This document shows, piece after piece, positions 42,544 through 50,395 of a stretch of 64,000 bases of DNA. Under the pieces are notes generated by a model. It had not been told where the DNA came from. It made no database searches and worked only from the letters and a program-made list of their open reading frames with translations. How positions within the stretch are numbered: the first letter of the stretch is position 1; every line of letters starts with the position of its first letter. The DNA lies in assembly GCA_019118885.1 (NCBI GenBank), contig DWYB01000082.1:1-64000 (forward strand). Reading direction: 5' to 3'. Both the position numbers and the translations under genes were made by a program. The stretch comes from Candidatus Mediterraneibacter surreyensis. Lineage in GTDB: Bacteria > Bacillota > Clostridia > Lachnospirales > Lachnospiraceae.

Positions 42544-42735
42544 ATGGAAACAAAAAAAGGAAACGAGTCAAGATTAATGAGTGCTGATGAGACTTGCAAA
42601 TATCTAGGGCTTGGAAAAAACCGTGGGATTGGGTTTGCAAAATCAATAGGAGCAGAAATTGCAATAGGAAGAAGACGACTTTATGACCGGAAAGTGATAG
42701 ACGCTTATCTCGACAAAATGCAAGGGGTGAAGTAA
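42544..42735 (+). CDS. Excisionase-like small DNA-binding protein
   Basis: 63 residues with a single winged-helix unit: LMSADETCKYLGLGKNRGIGF followed by AIGRRRLYDRKVIDAYLDKM. This is the usual layout of Xis/DUF-type excisionases (Tn916 Xis-like). It starts after GGAAAGGAG and its stop overlaps the next start (TAATG). It probably directs excision together with the integrase at the far end. Confidence 0.7.
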   Translation: METKKGNESRLMSADETCKYLGLGKNRGIGFAKSIGAEIAIGRRRLYDRKVIDAYLDKMQGVK

Positions 42736-43124
42736 TGCAAAAAGAAAATGGAAATAACCGAGTACACACAGGGGATCAGTCCGGCAAGACTGAATTTCCA
42801 ATAATGAACCTGCTGCCAGTCGGCAAAGAAAACGCAATCAGTACAACAGAGCTGGTGCGGCTGACGGGGTGTAAATCTGCCCGGGATCTTCAGGAGCGCA
42901 TTGCTTATGAGAGAAACCACGGTGCGGTGATATGTTCCGGATCCGGTCGTGGCTACTGGAAACCGAAGGACAGGCAGGAGATACAGGAGTTTGTCAGAAC
43001 GATGGACGCAAGGGCGCTGAATACTCTAAGAGCAGCAAAGAGTGCAAGAGCAGTTTTAAAAATTCCGGCTGGGCAGCAGGTCATAGAGGGGAGTGGCGAA
43101 GATGTCGGATGTGAAATGGATTAA
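42735..43124 (+). CDS. Phage-like hypothetical protein with HTH-like region
   Basis: 129 residues. The middle reads ISTTELVRLTGCKSARDLQERI, a helix-turn-helix-like stretch, then ICSGSGRGYWKPKDRQEIQEFV, a pattern I have seen in small proteins upstream of phage replication genes. No specific function known. Its end overlaps the replication initiator start by 23 bp. Confidence 0.6.
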   Translation: MQKENGNNRVHTGDQSGKTEFPIMNLLPVGKENAISTTELVRLTGCKSARDLQERIAYERNHGAVICSGSGRGYWKPKDRQEIQEFVRTMDARALNTLRAAKSARAVLKIPAGQQVIEGSGEDVGCEMD

Positions 43125-43866
43125 GATTACAACGGATATCTTTGATGATGAGAAAATCCTGCTTATTGAGAGCATGCCGGATGCAGATTCGATCATTGTG
43201 ATTTGGTTTAAATTGCTCTGCCTTGCTGGGAAGATGAACAATAGCGGGGTATTCACTTTAAACGATTCGCTTCCGTATACGGATAATATGCTTGCAACGA
43301 TATTTCGCAGGAAAGAAACTACTGTGAAAATGGCCCTGGATATATTTGAAAAATTCGGAATGATTCAAAGGCTTGAGGGGGTTATTGCAATTCCGAACTG
43401 GGGGAAACATCAAAATCTTGATTCAATCGAGAAAAAGCGTGAGTATCAACGAGAATACATGAGACGATACAGAGAAAAACAAAGAGATTTAGCAGGCAAG
43501 CCTAACTGTAAGACTAACAGTAAAGCTAAAGTTAGCCGTATAGATAAAGAAATAGATATAGATAATAATATATGTTCGCCGGAGCCGGACGAACGTGAAC
43601 AAGACTTTGAAAAAATCTATGCAATCTATCCGAAAAAGCGTGGGCGGACACGTGCATTTTCAAATTATTGTTCGTGGCTGAAAGGTCGGATGGTAAACGG
43701 GAAACGTAAAAAGCTGACAAATCGGGAAATGTATCTTGCTGTGCGCCGGTACGTGGAGCAGCAGAAAGCTAGTGGAACAGAATTAGATTATTACAAGAAT
43801 TTTGATACCTTGATGGGAAGTCAGCTTCTTGATTATGTGGAGGATGAAGAGGATGAGCAGTCTTGA
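43102..43866 (+). CDS. Phage replisome organizer-type replication initiator
   Basis: 254 residues. The N-terminal domain (VKWIKITTDIFDDEKILLIE, LLCLAGKMNNSGVF and MLATIFRRKETTVKMALDIF) is the replisome organizer N-terminal winged helix found in Firmicute phages. A lysine/arginine-rich linker leads to a C-terminal DnaD-like part (IYAIYPKKRGRTRAF). It should bind the element's origin and load the helicase encoded next. ATG 43102 follows GAGGGGAG; GTG 43093 is the alternative. Confidence 0.82.
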   Translation: MSDVKWIKITTDIFDDEKILLIESMPDADSIIVIWFKLLCLAGKMNNSGVFTLNDSLPYTDNMLATIFRRKETTVKMALDIFEKFGMIQRLEGVIAIPNWGKHQNLDSIEKKREYQREYMRRYREKQRDLAGKPNCKTNSKAKVSRIDKEIDIDNNICSPEPDEREQDFEKIYAIYPKKRGRTRAFSNYCSWLKGRMVNGKRKKLTNREMYLAVRRYVEQQKASGTELDYYKNFDTLMGSQLLDYVEDEEDEQS

Positions 43867-45142
43867 AGAACGTTCAGTGATCGGCTGTCTGCTGATGGAC
43901 AATGGACAGATACATAAAATATGCGACATATTAAAGCCGGAAATGTTCAGCGATCCGCTTATGCGTGATATATACCGGGAGATTGTAAAGGCTTATGATA
44001 TCGGACAGCCGTCTAATCTCGTAACGATTACGCAGGCGGTAGAGTGCGACACATTCCCACGAGAGCATATTGGGCAGGTATTAAAGGAGTGCGTTCTGCT
44101 GCCAATCACATCCGGGCAAATCAGCAGCTATGCCGACAGTCTTGTGAAAGAGTATAAGGCGAGAGAATTAAAGCGGATTGTGTCTAATATGCAGATCACG
44201 GCAGCAGGCGTTAATGCGCAGATTGCGGATCTGCTGAGGGAGCTTGAAGCACTCAAGAAGAATGAAAAGAGCCGGGCAAGGCAACTATCTGCAATTGTGG
44301 GAGAATATCGGGATCAGTATTTCAAAGAACAGACAGAGGACAAGCTGTATACAGGATTCTCTAAACTGGATGATATCACAGGCGGATTAGAGGGCGGTGA
44401 CATGATTGTGATTGGAGCAAGGCCGGGAGTTGGGAAGTCTGCTTTTATATCTCAGATTATTCTTGAAATGGCGAAAAAGGGAAATCGGATAGGCTTCTAT
44501 AATCTGGAAATGTCGGATAAACAGGTGTATGAGCGTTTCCTGAGCAATCAGAGCGGAATCAAGCTGAACCGTATCCGCAGGGCAAAGCGGTTCTTGGGGG
44601 ATGAGCAGGAACGCTTTCGGAAAGCCAATGATACACTGGGAAGGATGGATATTCTTATCAGCAGCGGCGCAAAGTCTGTATCCGAAATCCGTAATGAATG
44701 CCGCCATCAAGAGCTTGACTGTATTATTATTGACTATTTACAGCTTGTAAAAGCAGACATTAGATATCAGAATCGGGCGAGTGAGGTTGGTGCAATTTCT
44801 AAAGCAATAAAGGCGCTTGCTATGGAACTGAACATTCCGATCATAGCGCTATCTCAGCTAAATCGAGTCAGTGAGGTAAGAGAAACAAAAGAACCAACAA
44901 TGGGAGAACTAAGAGAGGCTGGGGATATTGAGCAAGATGCGAGCATTATTATTTTGTTGTGGAATCTGGATTCAGATGATACCTGCAGGAAAGGTTTGAA
45001 AGTCGATAAGAACCGCCAGGGAGAACTTGGTAAAATCGTATATAGGTTTGACGGCGGCGAAATGAAATTTATAGAGACTGATGAAGAGGTAAAAAGCAGC
45101 GGGGAGTTTAAACGGGCCCCGGTAAAAACACCGTTTGACTGA
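43853..45142 (+). CDS. DnaB-like replicative helicase
   Basis: 429 residues. An N-terminal DnaB domain (SSLEERSVIGCLLMDNGQI), then RecA-like core: TGFSKLDDITGGLEGGDMIVI, Walker A GARPGVGKSA, FYNLEMSDKQVYERF, Walker B CIIIDYLQLV, LSQLNRVSEVRE and GELREAGDIEQDASIIILL. This is a full DnaB/DnaC-family helicase of the element. It overlaps the initiator gene by 14 bp. The pair indicates self-replication after excision. Confidence 0.9.
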   Translation: MSSLEERSVIGCLLMDNGQIHKICDILKPEMFSDPLMRDIYREIVKAYDIGQPSNLVTITQAVECDTFPREHIGQVLKECVLLPITSGQISSYADSLVKEYKARELKRIVSNMQITAAGVNAQIADLLRELEALKKNEKSRARQLSAIVGEYRDQYFKEQTEDKLYTGFSKLDDITGGLEGGDMIVIGARPGVGKSAFISQIILEMAKKGNRIGFYNLEMSDKQVYERFLSNQSGIKLNRIRRAKRFLGDEQERFRKANDTLGRMDILISSGAKSVSEIRNECRHQELDCIIIDYLQLVKADIRYQNRASEVGAISKAIKALAMELNIPIIALSQLNRVSEVRETKEPTMGELREAGDIEQDASIIILLWNLDSDDTCRKGLKVDKNRQGELGKIVYRFDGGEMKFIETDEEVKSSGEFKRAPVKTPFD

Positions 45143-45145
45143 TGT

Positions 45146-45397
45146 ATGGGGATTGTGAGATTGCAAAAAGGCACGGAAGAATTTGAGATGTTCCGGGACT
45201 ACTGGAGAATGCTGGAAGAGAATTGGGGCATTGAAGAGACAGAGGAATACTGGGATAAGGTGATCGCAGATACAGATGCGTTTTATAAGAAGTATAAAAC
45301 GGCATTCTCAAAGGATCTGGCTGTCGCATTAATAAATGAACTGGAAAGGAGAACGAAAAATGCGGAGAAAATGCATGGTGACCATTCAAAAAGGTGA
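45146..45397 (+). CDS. Small element protein, unknown function
   Basis: 83 residues, acidic and aromatic (MFRDYWRMLEENWGIEETEEYWDKV). Similar proteins occur beside replication genes in Lachnospiraceae mobile elements, as I recall. No motif of known function. The start is uncertain: ATG 45146 has no clear ribosome site and ATG 45188 is an alternative. Confidence 0.55.
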   Translation: MGIVRLQKGTEEFEMFRDYWRMLEENWGIEETEEYWDKVIADTDAFYKKYKTAFSKDLAVALINELERRTKNAEKMHGDHSKR

Positions 45398-45593
45398 TCA
45401 GGATATTCAAAAGGGTATGGGGGTATATCCTACAGCGTGGGCGGATGTAATTATGGATATAAAGGCAGATAGCAAAGTATATGAGATATCCGGCGAGCTA
45501 ATTGAGGTATCTGGAAACAGAGGATGTATATCTTTAAAAAATGGTCTTTTGCTTTCAGTGCCGCTTTGCTGTATAAGACTGACAGATATATAA
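45360..45593 (+). CDS. Small element protein, unknown function
   Basis: 77 residues (MRRKCMVTIQKGDQDIQKGM at the start), mostly beta-strand prone with KVYEISGELIEVSGNRGCIS. ATG 45360 follows GGAAAGGAGAACG and overlaps the previous gene by 38 bp. I do not recognise a family. Confidence 0.55.
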   Translation: MRRKCMVTIQKGDQDIQKGMGVYPTAWADVIMDIKADSKVYEISGELIEVSGNRGCISLKNGLLLSVPLCCIRLTDI

Positions 45594-45664
45594 AAAGAGC
45601 CTGCCGCAAGCGGACAAGCCCTTCCCGATATTGGATAAATAAAGTATAAGGGAGAAGGCTGCTC

Positions 45665-46555
45665 ATGTCAAATGTGAACCTTGAAAACAGAATATTGACA
45701 AATGAGGAACTTGTTTCATTGATTAAAGCTGGAGAGTGCGTTTCTGATAATATGCTCACACTCTGGCGGCAGAATAAGAGATTTATTAGTTCGCTGGCCA
45801 GTAAATATGCTGGCGGGGCTGAACGAGAGGATCTTGAGCAGTCCGGGTATATTGGATTGTCTGATGCTGTGCAACACTATGATTCTGGAAGGGGTGTGCC
45901 CTTTATCAGTTATGCTGCGTTCTGGATAAAACGTCGGATGAAAGAGTGTGTAGACAATAACAGGGCAATTCATTTACCTTCCGGTATACAGGACGATATG
46001 CGGGAGTATAAAAAGATTGTCCGAGAATACGAGCAGAAATATGCCTGTGAACCGTCAGAACGCGAAATAACCGCTCTTATGCGTATTAGCCGGGAGAAGT
46101 TAGCACAGATACAGAAAGCGCTTAGAACGGGGCAAATACGAAGTCTCAGCGAACCTGTGGAGAATGAGGATGGCGAGACTACTCTTGTGGACATTCTGGC
46201 AGCAGGTGACAACATGGAAGAAGATACAGTGCAGTCTATAGATGCTGAAGACATGAAACGTAGCCTTTGGTGTGCGGTGGATGCGCTTCCTGCTGATCAG
46301 TCCTGTATGATCCGCCTGAGATTCATTGAAGGACTTACTGTAAAAGAAATTGAGAAACGCATGGGTGTTACATCCAGTCAAGTAAACACCATTCAGAGAA
46401 GAGCTGAGAGAACGCTTAGAAGCTATTCGGTGCGTTATAGGTACAGACGTTATTATGAGCAGTATCTTTCCGCGGCTCCAATATCCCATGTTGGAGTAAG
46501 ACGATTCCGGCAGACGTGGACAAGTGAGGTTGAAAAGGCCGCTTTGGAAATATAA
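45665..46555 (+). CDS. Sigma-70 family RNA polymerase sigma factor of the element
   Basis: 296 residues. Region 2 (YAGGAEREDLEQSGYIGLSDAV and GVPFISYAAFWIKRRMKECV), a region 3 (CEPSEREITALMRISREKL) and region 4 (MIRLRFIEGLTVKEIEKRMG, SSQVNTIQRRAERTLR) are present, so it is a complete group-2/3-like sigma factor. It probably transcribes element genes. An own sigma factor in so small an element is uncommon. GAAGGCTGCTC stands before the ATG. Confidence 0.85.
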   Translation: MSNVNLENRILTNEELVSLIKAGECVSDNMLTLWRQNKRFISSLASKYAGGAEREDLEQSGYIGLSDAVQHYDSGRGVPFISYAAFWIKRRMKECVDNNRAIHLPSGIQDDMREYKKIVREYEQKYACEPSEREITALMRISREKLAQIQKALRTGQIRSLSEPVENEDGETTLVDILAAGDNMEEDTVQSIDAEDMKRSLWCAVDALPADQSCMIRLRFIEGLTVKEIEKRMGVTSSQVNTIQRRAERTLRSYSVRYRYRRYYEQYLSAAPISHVGVRRFRQTWTSEVEKAALEI

Positions 46556-46685
46556 GCCCCCTGGGTGGTATTTGGGGTATATAACCCGATCTACTGGCTG
46601 TGGGTAACTTTTTCCAACTCTAGCTGAGAATTTATAAAAGGGGGAGAATTTCGCTTTTAAGTTTATAAAGAAATCGAACAAGTGG

Positions 46686-46714
46686 TTGCTGCCTGCTGCC
46701 CGATGTGGTAGGAT
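46686..46714 (+). promoter_or_regulatory. Toxin mRNA promoter
   Basis: TTGCTG (46686-46691), 17 bp, TAGGAT (46709-46714); leader of about 60 nt with a short ATTCT/AGAAT hairpin before the start. The rest of 46556-46780 shows nothing else. Confidence 0.45.
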
Positions 46715-46780
46715 ATGGACAGGAACAATCGTGTTGCAGGGTGGCTGACCTCTATTCTACATAGAATGGGGGTGGTGCTG

Positions 46781-46873
46781 ATGGACAAGAAACCGTTTGA
46801 CTTTAAAGATCTGATGGCTTTTGGAATGTTCATTCTGGCATTGCTGACATTCGTTTTTGCGAACTTGAAGTAA
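46781..46873 (+). CDS. Putative holin-like type I toxin
   Basis: 30 residues: a short polar N-terminus (MDKKPFDFKDL) and one membrane helix (MAFGMFILALLTFVFANLK). This matches the small holin-like toxins (TxpA/BsrG-like) of Firmicutes, which damage the membrane when not silenced by an antisense RNA. It is too short for most gene finders. A GGGGGTGGTG ribosome site precedes it and a convergent minus-strand RNA overlaps its 3' region. Confidence 0.75.
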   Translation: MDKKPFDFKDLMAFGMFILALLTFVFANLK

Positions 46874-46888
46874 TGTTTTAAGGCATAG

Positions 46889-46979
46889 AAAAACCACCCC
46901 GGAAACTTTGGCGAGTTAGGGTGGTGATTCTATTACTCTTTAACGGGGCCAACCACTTTGTGGCGGTTGTTCCTTTTGC
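46889..46979 (-). ncRNA. Antisense RNA antitoxin (predicted)
   Basis: A minus-strand promoter at 46986-47014 fires towards the toxin gene. The predicted transcript starts near 46979, contains a hairpin at about 46945-46970, and ends in a terminator hairpin CCACCC/GGGGTGG (about 46892-46925 on plus coordinates) followed by TTTTTCT at its 3' end. It would overlap the 3' part of the toxin mRNA, as in txpA/ratA-type systems. Confidence 0.6.
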
Positions 46980-46985
46980 ACTTTT

Positions 46986-47014
46986 AATATAGCATATTCG
47001 GAATAGTGGTGCAA
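46986..47014 (-). promoter_or_regulatory. Promoter of the antisense RNA
   Basis: Minus strand TTGCAC (47009-47014), 17 bp, TATATT (46986-46991). Confidence 0.65.
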
Positions 47015-47018
47015 GATA

Positions 47019-47228
47019 TTACTTAGAATTTCCAGAGGATCCGGAAGATTCATGCTCTATGCGGTCATCTATGGCTTTCTTGATATATCCGTTCACAGAT
47101 TCTCCGGCGCGCTCTGCGGCCGCTTTGATTTCCTCGTATTTTTCTTTTTGAACGTCCAGAGGGATGCGCTTTAATTTTGATTTTTGATAGCCATATAAGT
47201 ATTCTTTTCTTTGTTCAGAGATTGGCAT
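47019..47228 (-). CDS. Ribbon-helix-helix (Arc/CopG-like) regulator
   Basis: 69 residues. KRIPLDVQKEKYEEIKAAAERAGESVNGYIKKAID fits the Arc/MetJ strand-helix-helix fold used for DNA binding. A short flexible tail (SSGSSGNSK) follows. The three palindromes TATGTACATA just upstream (47326-47399) are plausible operators for autoregulation and for the divergent gene. Confidence 0.75.
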   Translation of the reverse strand: MPISEQRKEYLYGYQKSKLKRIPLDVQKEKYEEIKAAAERAGESVNGYIKKAIDDRIEHESSGSSGNSK

Positions 47229-47325
47229 TATTTCACCCGCTTTCTTCGTTGATAATTTGTGGGGCGTCTCTAAGATAGAGAGGCCTTCTCCACCTTACAT
47301 TGCAAGTATACCATGATTTCAATGA

Positions 47326-47399
47326 TATGTACATAACAATAATGGACAAAAATATGTACATAACTTTGTGCAGAATGTCAATTGAAAGTTATGTACATA
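47326..47399 (+). repeat. Three copies of palindrome TATGTACATA
   Basis: At 47326-47335, 47353-47362 and 47390-47399, each followed by AAC. The third extends to a 14-bp palindrome (GTTATGTACATAAC). They lie in the intergenic region upstream of the RHH gene and of the rightward small genes. Likely operator or iteron sites. Confidence 0.65.
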
Positions 47400-47571
47400 A
47401 CAATTATAATATAATCAAGATAAAGGTAAGGCAAACGAACAGCCCGAAAAGCTGTGAAGCCGGAAACCATATACCTGTGAGCGAAGTCGTGGACGAGGTG
47501 CAATAGTCAGGAAGATGAGCCGGCCGGATGCATCCGATATCTTAGAAAAATCAATGGAAGGAGACGGGAAC

Positions 47572-47901
47572 ATGAAATACAATCTCAGGGCGATCATGTT
47601 AAGAGCATGGGAGAACTACCGTAAGATGCAGCTTTCATTCGCGGAGTGCTTACATAGAGCATGGCTCTCAGCGAAAGCCGAGAAGGTCAATACTAAGCGG
47701 ATTGAAAACGCGAAAGCGGCAGCAGGAATTAGCGAGGAGACGAACACATGGAGCGGATGGAAACAGCTCGGATATGAAGTGATCCACGGCAGCAGGGCGC
47801 TGTTTGGTGCAGAGCTGATCTGGGGGAGTAAGGGGGATGGTGCTGTATACAAAGCGAGATTCTTCGGACGTTCTCAGGTGCAGGAGATCGCAACAGCATA
47901 A
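47572..47901 (+). CDS. Small element protein, unknown function
   Basis: 109 residues. It begins MKYNLRAIMLRAWENYRKM and SFAECLHRAWLSAKAEK, a start often seen in small conserved proteins of Firmicute mobile elements. The C-terminal half (SGWKQLGYEVIHGSRALFGA) is mixed. GGAAGGAGACGGGAAC precedes ATG 47572; the frame is open further upstream from 47515 without a better site. Confidence 0.55.
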   Translation: MKYNLRAIMLRAWENYRKMQLSFAECLHRAWLSAKAEKVNTKRIENAKAAAGISEETNTWSGWKQLGYEVIHGSRALFGAELIWGSKGDGAVYKARFFGRSQVQEIATA

Positions 47902-48014
47902 AGAAAATGCCCTTGCCAGTGCTGCAACACTGACAGGGGCGAGTACAGCCGGAGGCTATACCAAAAATAACAGCCATAGTATAGCAGAGATCCGGCGGAA
48001 AGAGCAAGAGGTAA

Positions 48015-48203
48015 ATGGACGAAAAAGAAAAGATTATTGTGGGATTCATCACAGAGATGTTGAAGACCACACCTGATGATTATATTGAGATAAAGCTGAT
48101 AATGCTCGCGGTATACGCAGGAAATGCGGCGGTTCTGAATTTCTTAAGAGTAGCGTTTGAACTAATCGAAACGTGCAGACCGAAGCTGATCGAGATGAAA
48201 TAA
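48015..48203 (+). CDS. Small element protein, unknown function
   Basis: 62 residues, mostly helical with a hydrophobic stretch (IMLAVYAGNAAVLNFLRVAF). GCAAGAGG stands before the ATG. No recognised family. Confidence 0.45.
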   Translation: MDEKEKIIVGFITEMLKTTPDDYIEIKLIMLAVYAGNAAVLNFLRVAFELIETCRPKLIEMK

Positions 48204-48273
48204 TAACCGCCCTCCCCGGGGAGCTGCGCCAACAGCAGAACCGGGGCGGCGGGGTGGAAGGAGAAAGGAATAT

Positions 48274-48549
48274 ATGATAAATAAAGATGCAGCAAATGCG
48301 TTTTTTGAAAGGAATGCGTGTCTTGTAGTGGATCGGGATGTTATCCCTGAGAAAGTTGCAGTAGAACTTACGAGCAGAGAGGCTGTTGAGTTCGCGAAGA
48401 AAATGGAAAGTAGTGCTTGTAATGGATATGGAATAGGGGAGATCGGCACTATGAGATATTTGAACCGTAGGGGCTTTTTCCTTGCGCTTACATACCAAAA
48501 TGTAAGGCATGAGCTCGGATCGGAGGCAGATCATGAGCGTAAAGATTAG
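48274..48549 (+). CDS. Small element protein, unknown function
   Basis: 91 residues. Mixed sequence (RDVIPEKVAVELTSREAVEF). ATG 48274 has a good ribosome site (GGAAGGAGAAAGG). Its end overlaps the next small gene by 17 bp. No recognised family. Confidence 0.5.
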   Translation: MINKDAANAFFERNACLVVDRDVIPEKVAVELTSREAVEFAKKMESSACNGYGIGEIGTMRYLNRRGFFLALTYQNVRHELGSEADHERKD

Positions 48550-48685
48550 AATGACATACACTGAGGTTGAGGAGATGGCCGGAGTGATCCGGCTGCTCTC
48601 CACTAAGGGGGAGCTTGAAACGATAGCTGAACAGAACGCGGAACAAAGAGAAATGAGCGCAAATGCAGAAGTTGGGGGAGTATAG
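48533..48685 (+). CDS. Very small element protein, unknown function
   Basis: 50 residues (MSVKIRMTYTEVEEMAGVIR at the start) behind CGGAGGCAGATC. The overlap with the previous gene and the good ribosome site argue that it is real. No recognised family. Confidence 0.5.
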   Translation: MSVKIRMTYTEVEEMAGVIRLLSTKGELETIAEQNAEQREMSANAEVGGV

Positions 48686-48724
48686 CCGACAAATCAGACA
48701 CCCTAAAAAGAAAGAGGTGAGACA

Positions 48725-48973
48725 ATGAGCAAATTGCAGGATATTTACCAGAGAGCCTATAATAATACGCCTGCTGCCACTGTTGACGATAACGCAGTAG
48801 GAGAGGCAGTTCGAGAGCAGATTGAACGGGAGAAGAGCCGGGCAGGTGGAACTTTGTCAGAGGATGAATGGTCTGATCTGGTCTGTCTCGGCACAAGCTA
48901 CGGACAGGCGCAGGGCTTCGAGAGTGGCTTCAGGTATGCTCTGGCACTGATCTTTGAAAGCCTGAGCAATTAA
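48725..48973 (+). CDS. Small element protein, unknown function
   Basis: 82 residues, acidic, ending in FESGFRYALALIFESLSN. AAAGAGGTGAGAC precedes the ATG. Related small proteins occur next to integrase genes in Clostridial elements, as I recall. No function known. Confidence 0.55.
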   Translation: MSKLQDIYQRAYNNTPAATVDDNAVGEAVREQIEREKSRAGGTLSEDEWSDLVCLGTSYGQAQGFESGFRYALALIFESLSN

Positions 48974-49115
48974 AAGCCCCGCGGTGCGGCAACACCACGA
49001 GGCAGAACAGAAATAACCCAATACACACGATAAAGGGTCAACATGATTATATACTGTCATGTGGCCCTATTGCAATATGTGAACTGACGTTCAGACGGCA
49101 GAGAAAGGAGCAGAC

Positions 49116-50237
49116 ATGGCAGTTGATAGCAAAGGGAAGAAATTACCATCAGGAATACGACAGAGAGCCAACGGGAGATATGAGGGGCGCATAAAATACG
49201 ACTATAAGAGCTATTCAGTTTATGCCGATACGATAACCGAAACTAAAAAGAAAATGCGCGATCTGAAGTATAAGCTGGAGCATGGTCTTTTCGTATCAAA
49301 AGAAAAGATTACACTGGATGCATGGTATAAAACATGGCTAGAGGAATATAAAAAGAATCGGGTAAAGATCGGAACATATACCAGCTATGAAAAATATTAT
49401 CAGAGTGTTATTAAGGGCAGACTCGGCAGCAGGAACTTAAATGATATACGAGGTGAGCATATTCAGAAATTATACAATGATCTGGTAAAAGAGGGGTATG
49501 CACTTTCAAGCATCAAAATTGTATCTGCCGTATTGAATGGCTGTTTTAAGCAGGCAGAGCGGAACGGGCTTATAGAACGCAATCCGGTGAAATTAGCTGA
49601 ATTGCCACGTCAGACGGAGAAGAAAACGCGGCAGGCTATGACGAGAGAACAGCAGGCGTTGTTCATGGAATATGCAAAGGAAAGCTATTTATATCATTTC
49701 TTTGAGGTTATGCTCCGGACCGGCATGAGAAAAGGGGAGACGCAGGGGCTTAAATATCCGGATATAGACCGAAAAGCAAACGTTATACATGTCAGGCGCA
49801 CACTGAAATATATTGAGCATCACGGATATATCGAGGACACACCGAAAACAAGGACTTCTACAAGAGATATTCCGTTGACTGCTGCCGTATTGGAACATAT
49901 AGAGGCACAGCGGAATTACTGGGGCTTTAAGGTCGTTAATATGAATCAGTATATTTTCTGCAATGAAAGAGGGGAGGCGCTGAGCAGGGAAAGAATACAG
50001 GCAGAAATAGACCGGACTATAAAGCGGATCAGGGCAGCAGGTCACGACTTCCCGAGGATTACTTCCCATGTGTTCCGGCATACATTTGCCACCAGAGCAA
50101 TAGAGGCGGGGATGCAGCCGCAGGTATTAAAGACGATTCTCGGGCATAGTTCCCTTGCTATGACAATGGATCTGTATAGTCACGTTTTGCCGGATACAAA
50201 GGCGGAGGAAATGGAGAAAATAGCAAACGTATTTTAA
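49116..50237 (+). CDS. int: Tyrosine site-specific integrase
   Basis: 373 residues. An N-terminal arm-binding domain (PSGIRQRANGRYEGRIKYD), a core-binding SAM-like domain (about 65-160) and the catalytic domain with R205 (LRTGMRKGE), K244, H318 and R321 (HVFRHTFATR), H344 (LGHSS) and Y354 (MDLYSHV). All catalytic residues are present, so it should be active. The arm-binding domain fits with the TACCCAC repeats at both ends. GAAAGGAGCAGAC precedes the ATG. Confidence 0.95.
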   Translation: MAVDSKGKKLPSGIRQRANGRYEGRIKYDYKSYSVYADTITETKKKMRDLKYKLEHGLFVSKEKITLDAWYKTWLEEYKKNRVKIGTYTSYEKYYQSVIKGRLGSRNLNDIRGEHIQKLYNDLVKEGYALSSIKIVSAVLNGCFKQAERNGLIERNPVKLAELPRQTEKKTRQAMTREQQALFMEYAKESYLYHFFEVMLRTGMRKGETQGLKYPDIDRKANVIHVRRTLKYIEHHGYIEDTPKTRTSTRDIPLTAAVLEHIEAQRNYWGFKVVNMNQYIFCNERGEALSRERIQAEIDRTIKRIRAAGHDFPRITSHVFRHTFATRAIEAGMQPQVLKTILGHSSLAMTMDLYSHVLPDTKAEEMEKIANVF

Positions 50238-50262
50238 GGGGGCCTGCTGCCCTCTTTTTCGT

Positions 50263-50288
50263 GTGGGTATACCCACTTTTGTACCCAC
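50263..50288 (+). repeat. Right-end integrase arm-type repeats
   Basis: GTGGGTA (50263-50269, inverted), TACCCAC (50270-50276) and TACCCAC (50282-50288), a 12-bp period for the direct pair. Confidence 0.6.
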
Positions 50289-50310
50289 AATGCAGTAAAT
50301 AGTGATAAAT

Positions 50311-50355
50311 TAGAATAAAAAGAAAGAGCCCGAAAACACGTTGTTTTCATGGCTC
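50311..50355 (-). terminator. Terminator facing copy B transcription
   Basis: A stem GAGCC/GGCTC extended by GAAAAC/GTTTTC (50326-50355). On the minus strand a T-rich run follows, so it would end transcripts coming from leader copy B; on the plus strand the tail is poor. Confidence 0.6.
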
Positions 50356-50395
50356 AATAATCAATCATAAACCTATATAAATAGGTAAGAATCGA

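Noticed and set aside
45665..46555. Calling the element sigma factor a host sporulation sigma factor
   Set aside because: It resembles sporulation and general sigma factors in regions 2 and 4, but it is embedded in the element's gene block and its C-terminal end and context fit an element gene.
47300..47506. 68-residue frame over the TATGTACATA repeats
   Set aside because: It is formed by the repeats themselves, has no ribosome site, and reads through the probable promoter region.
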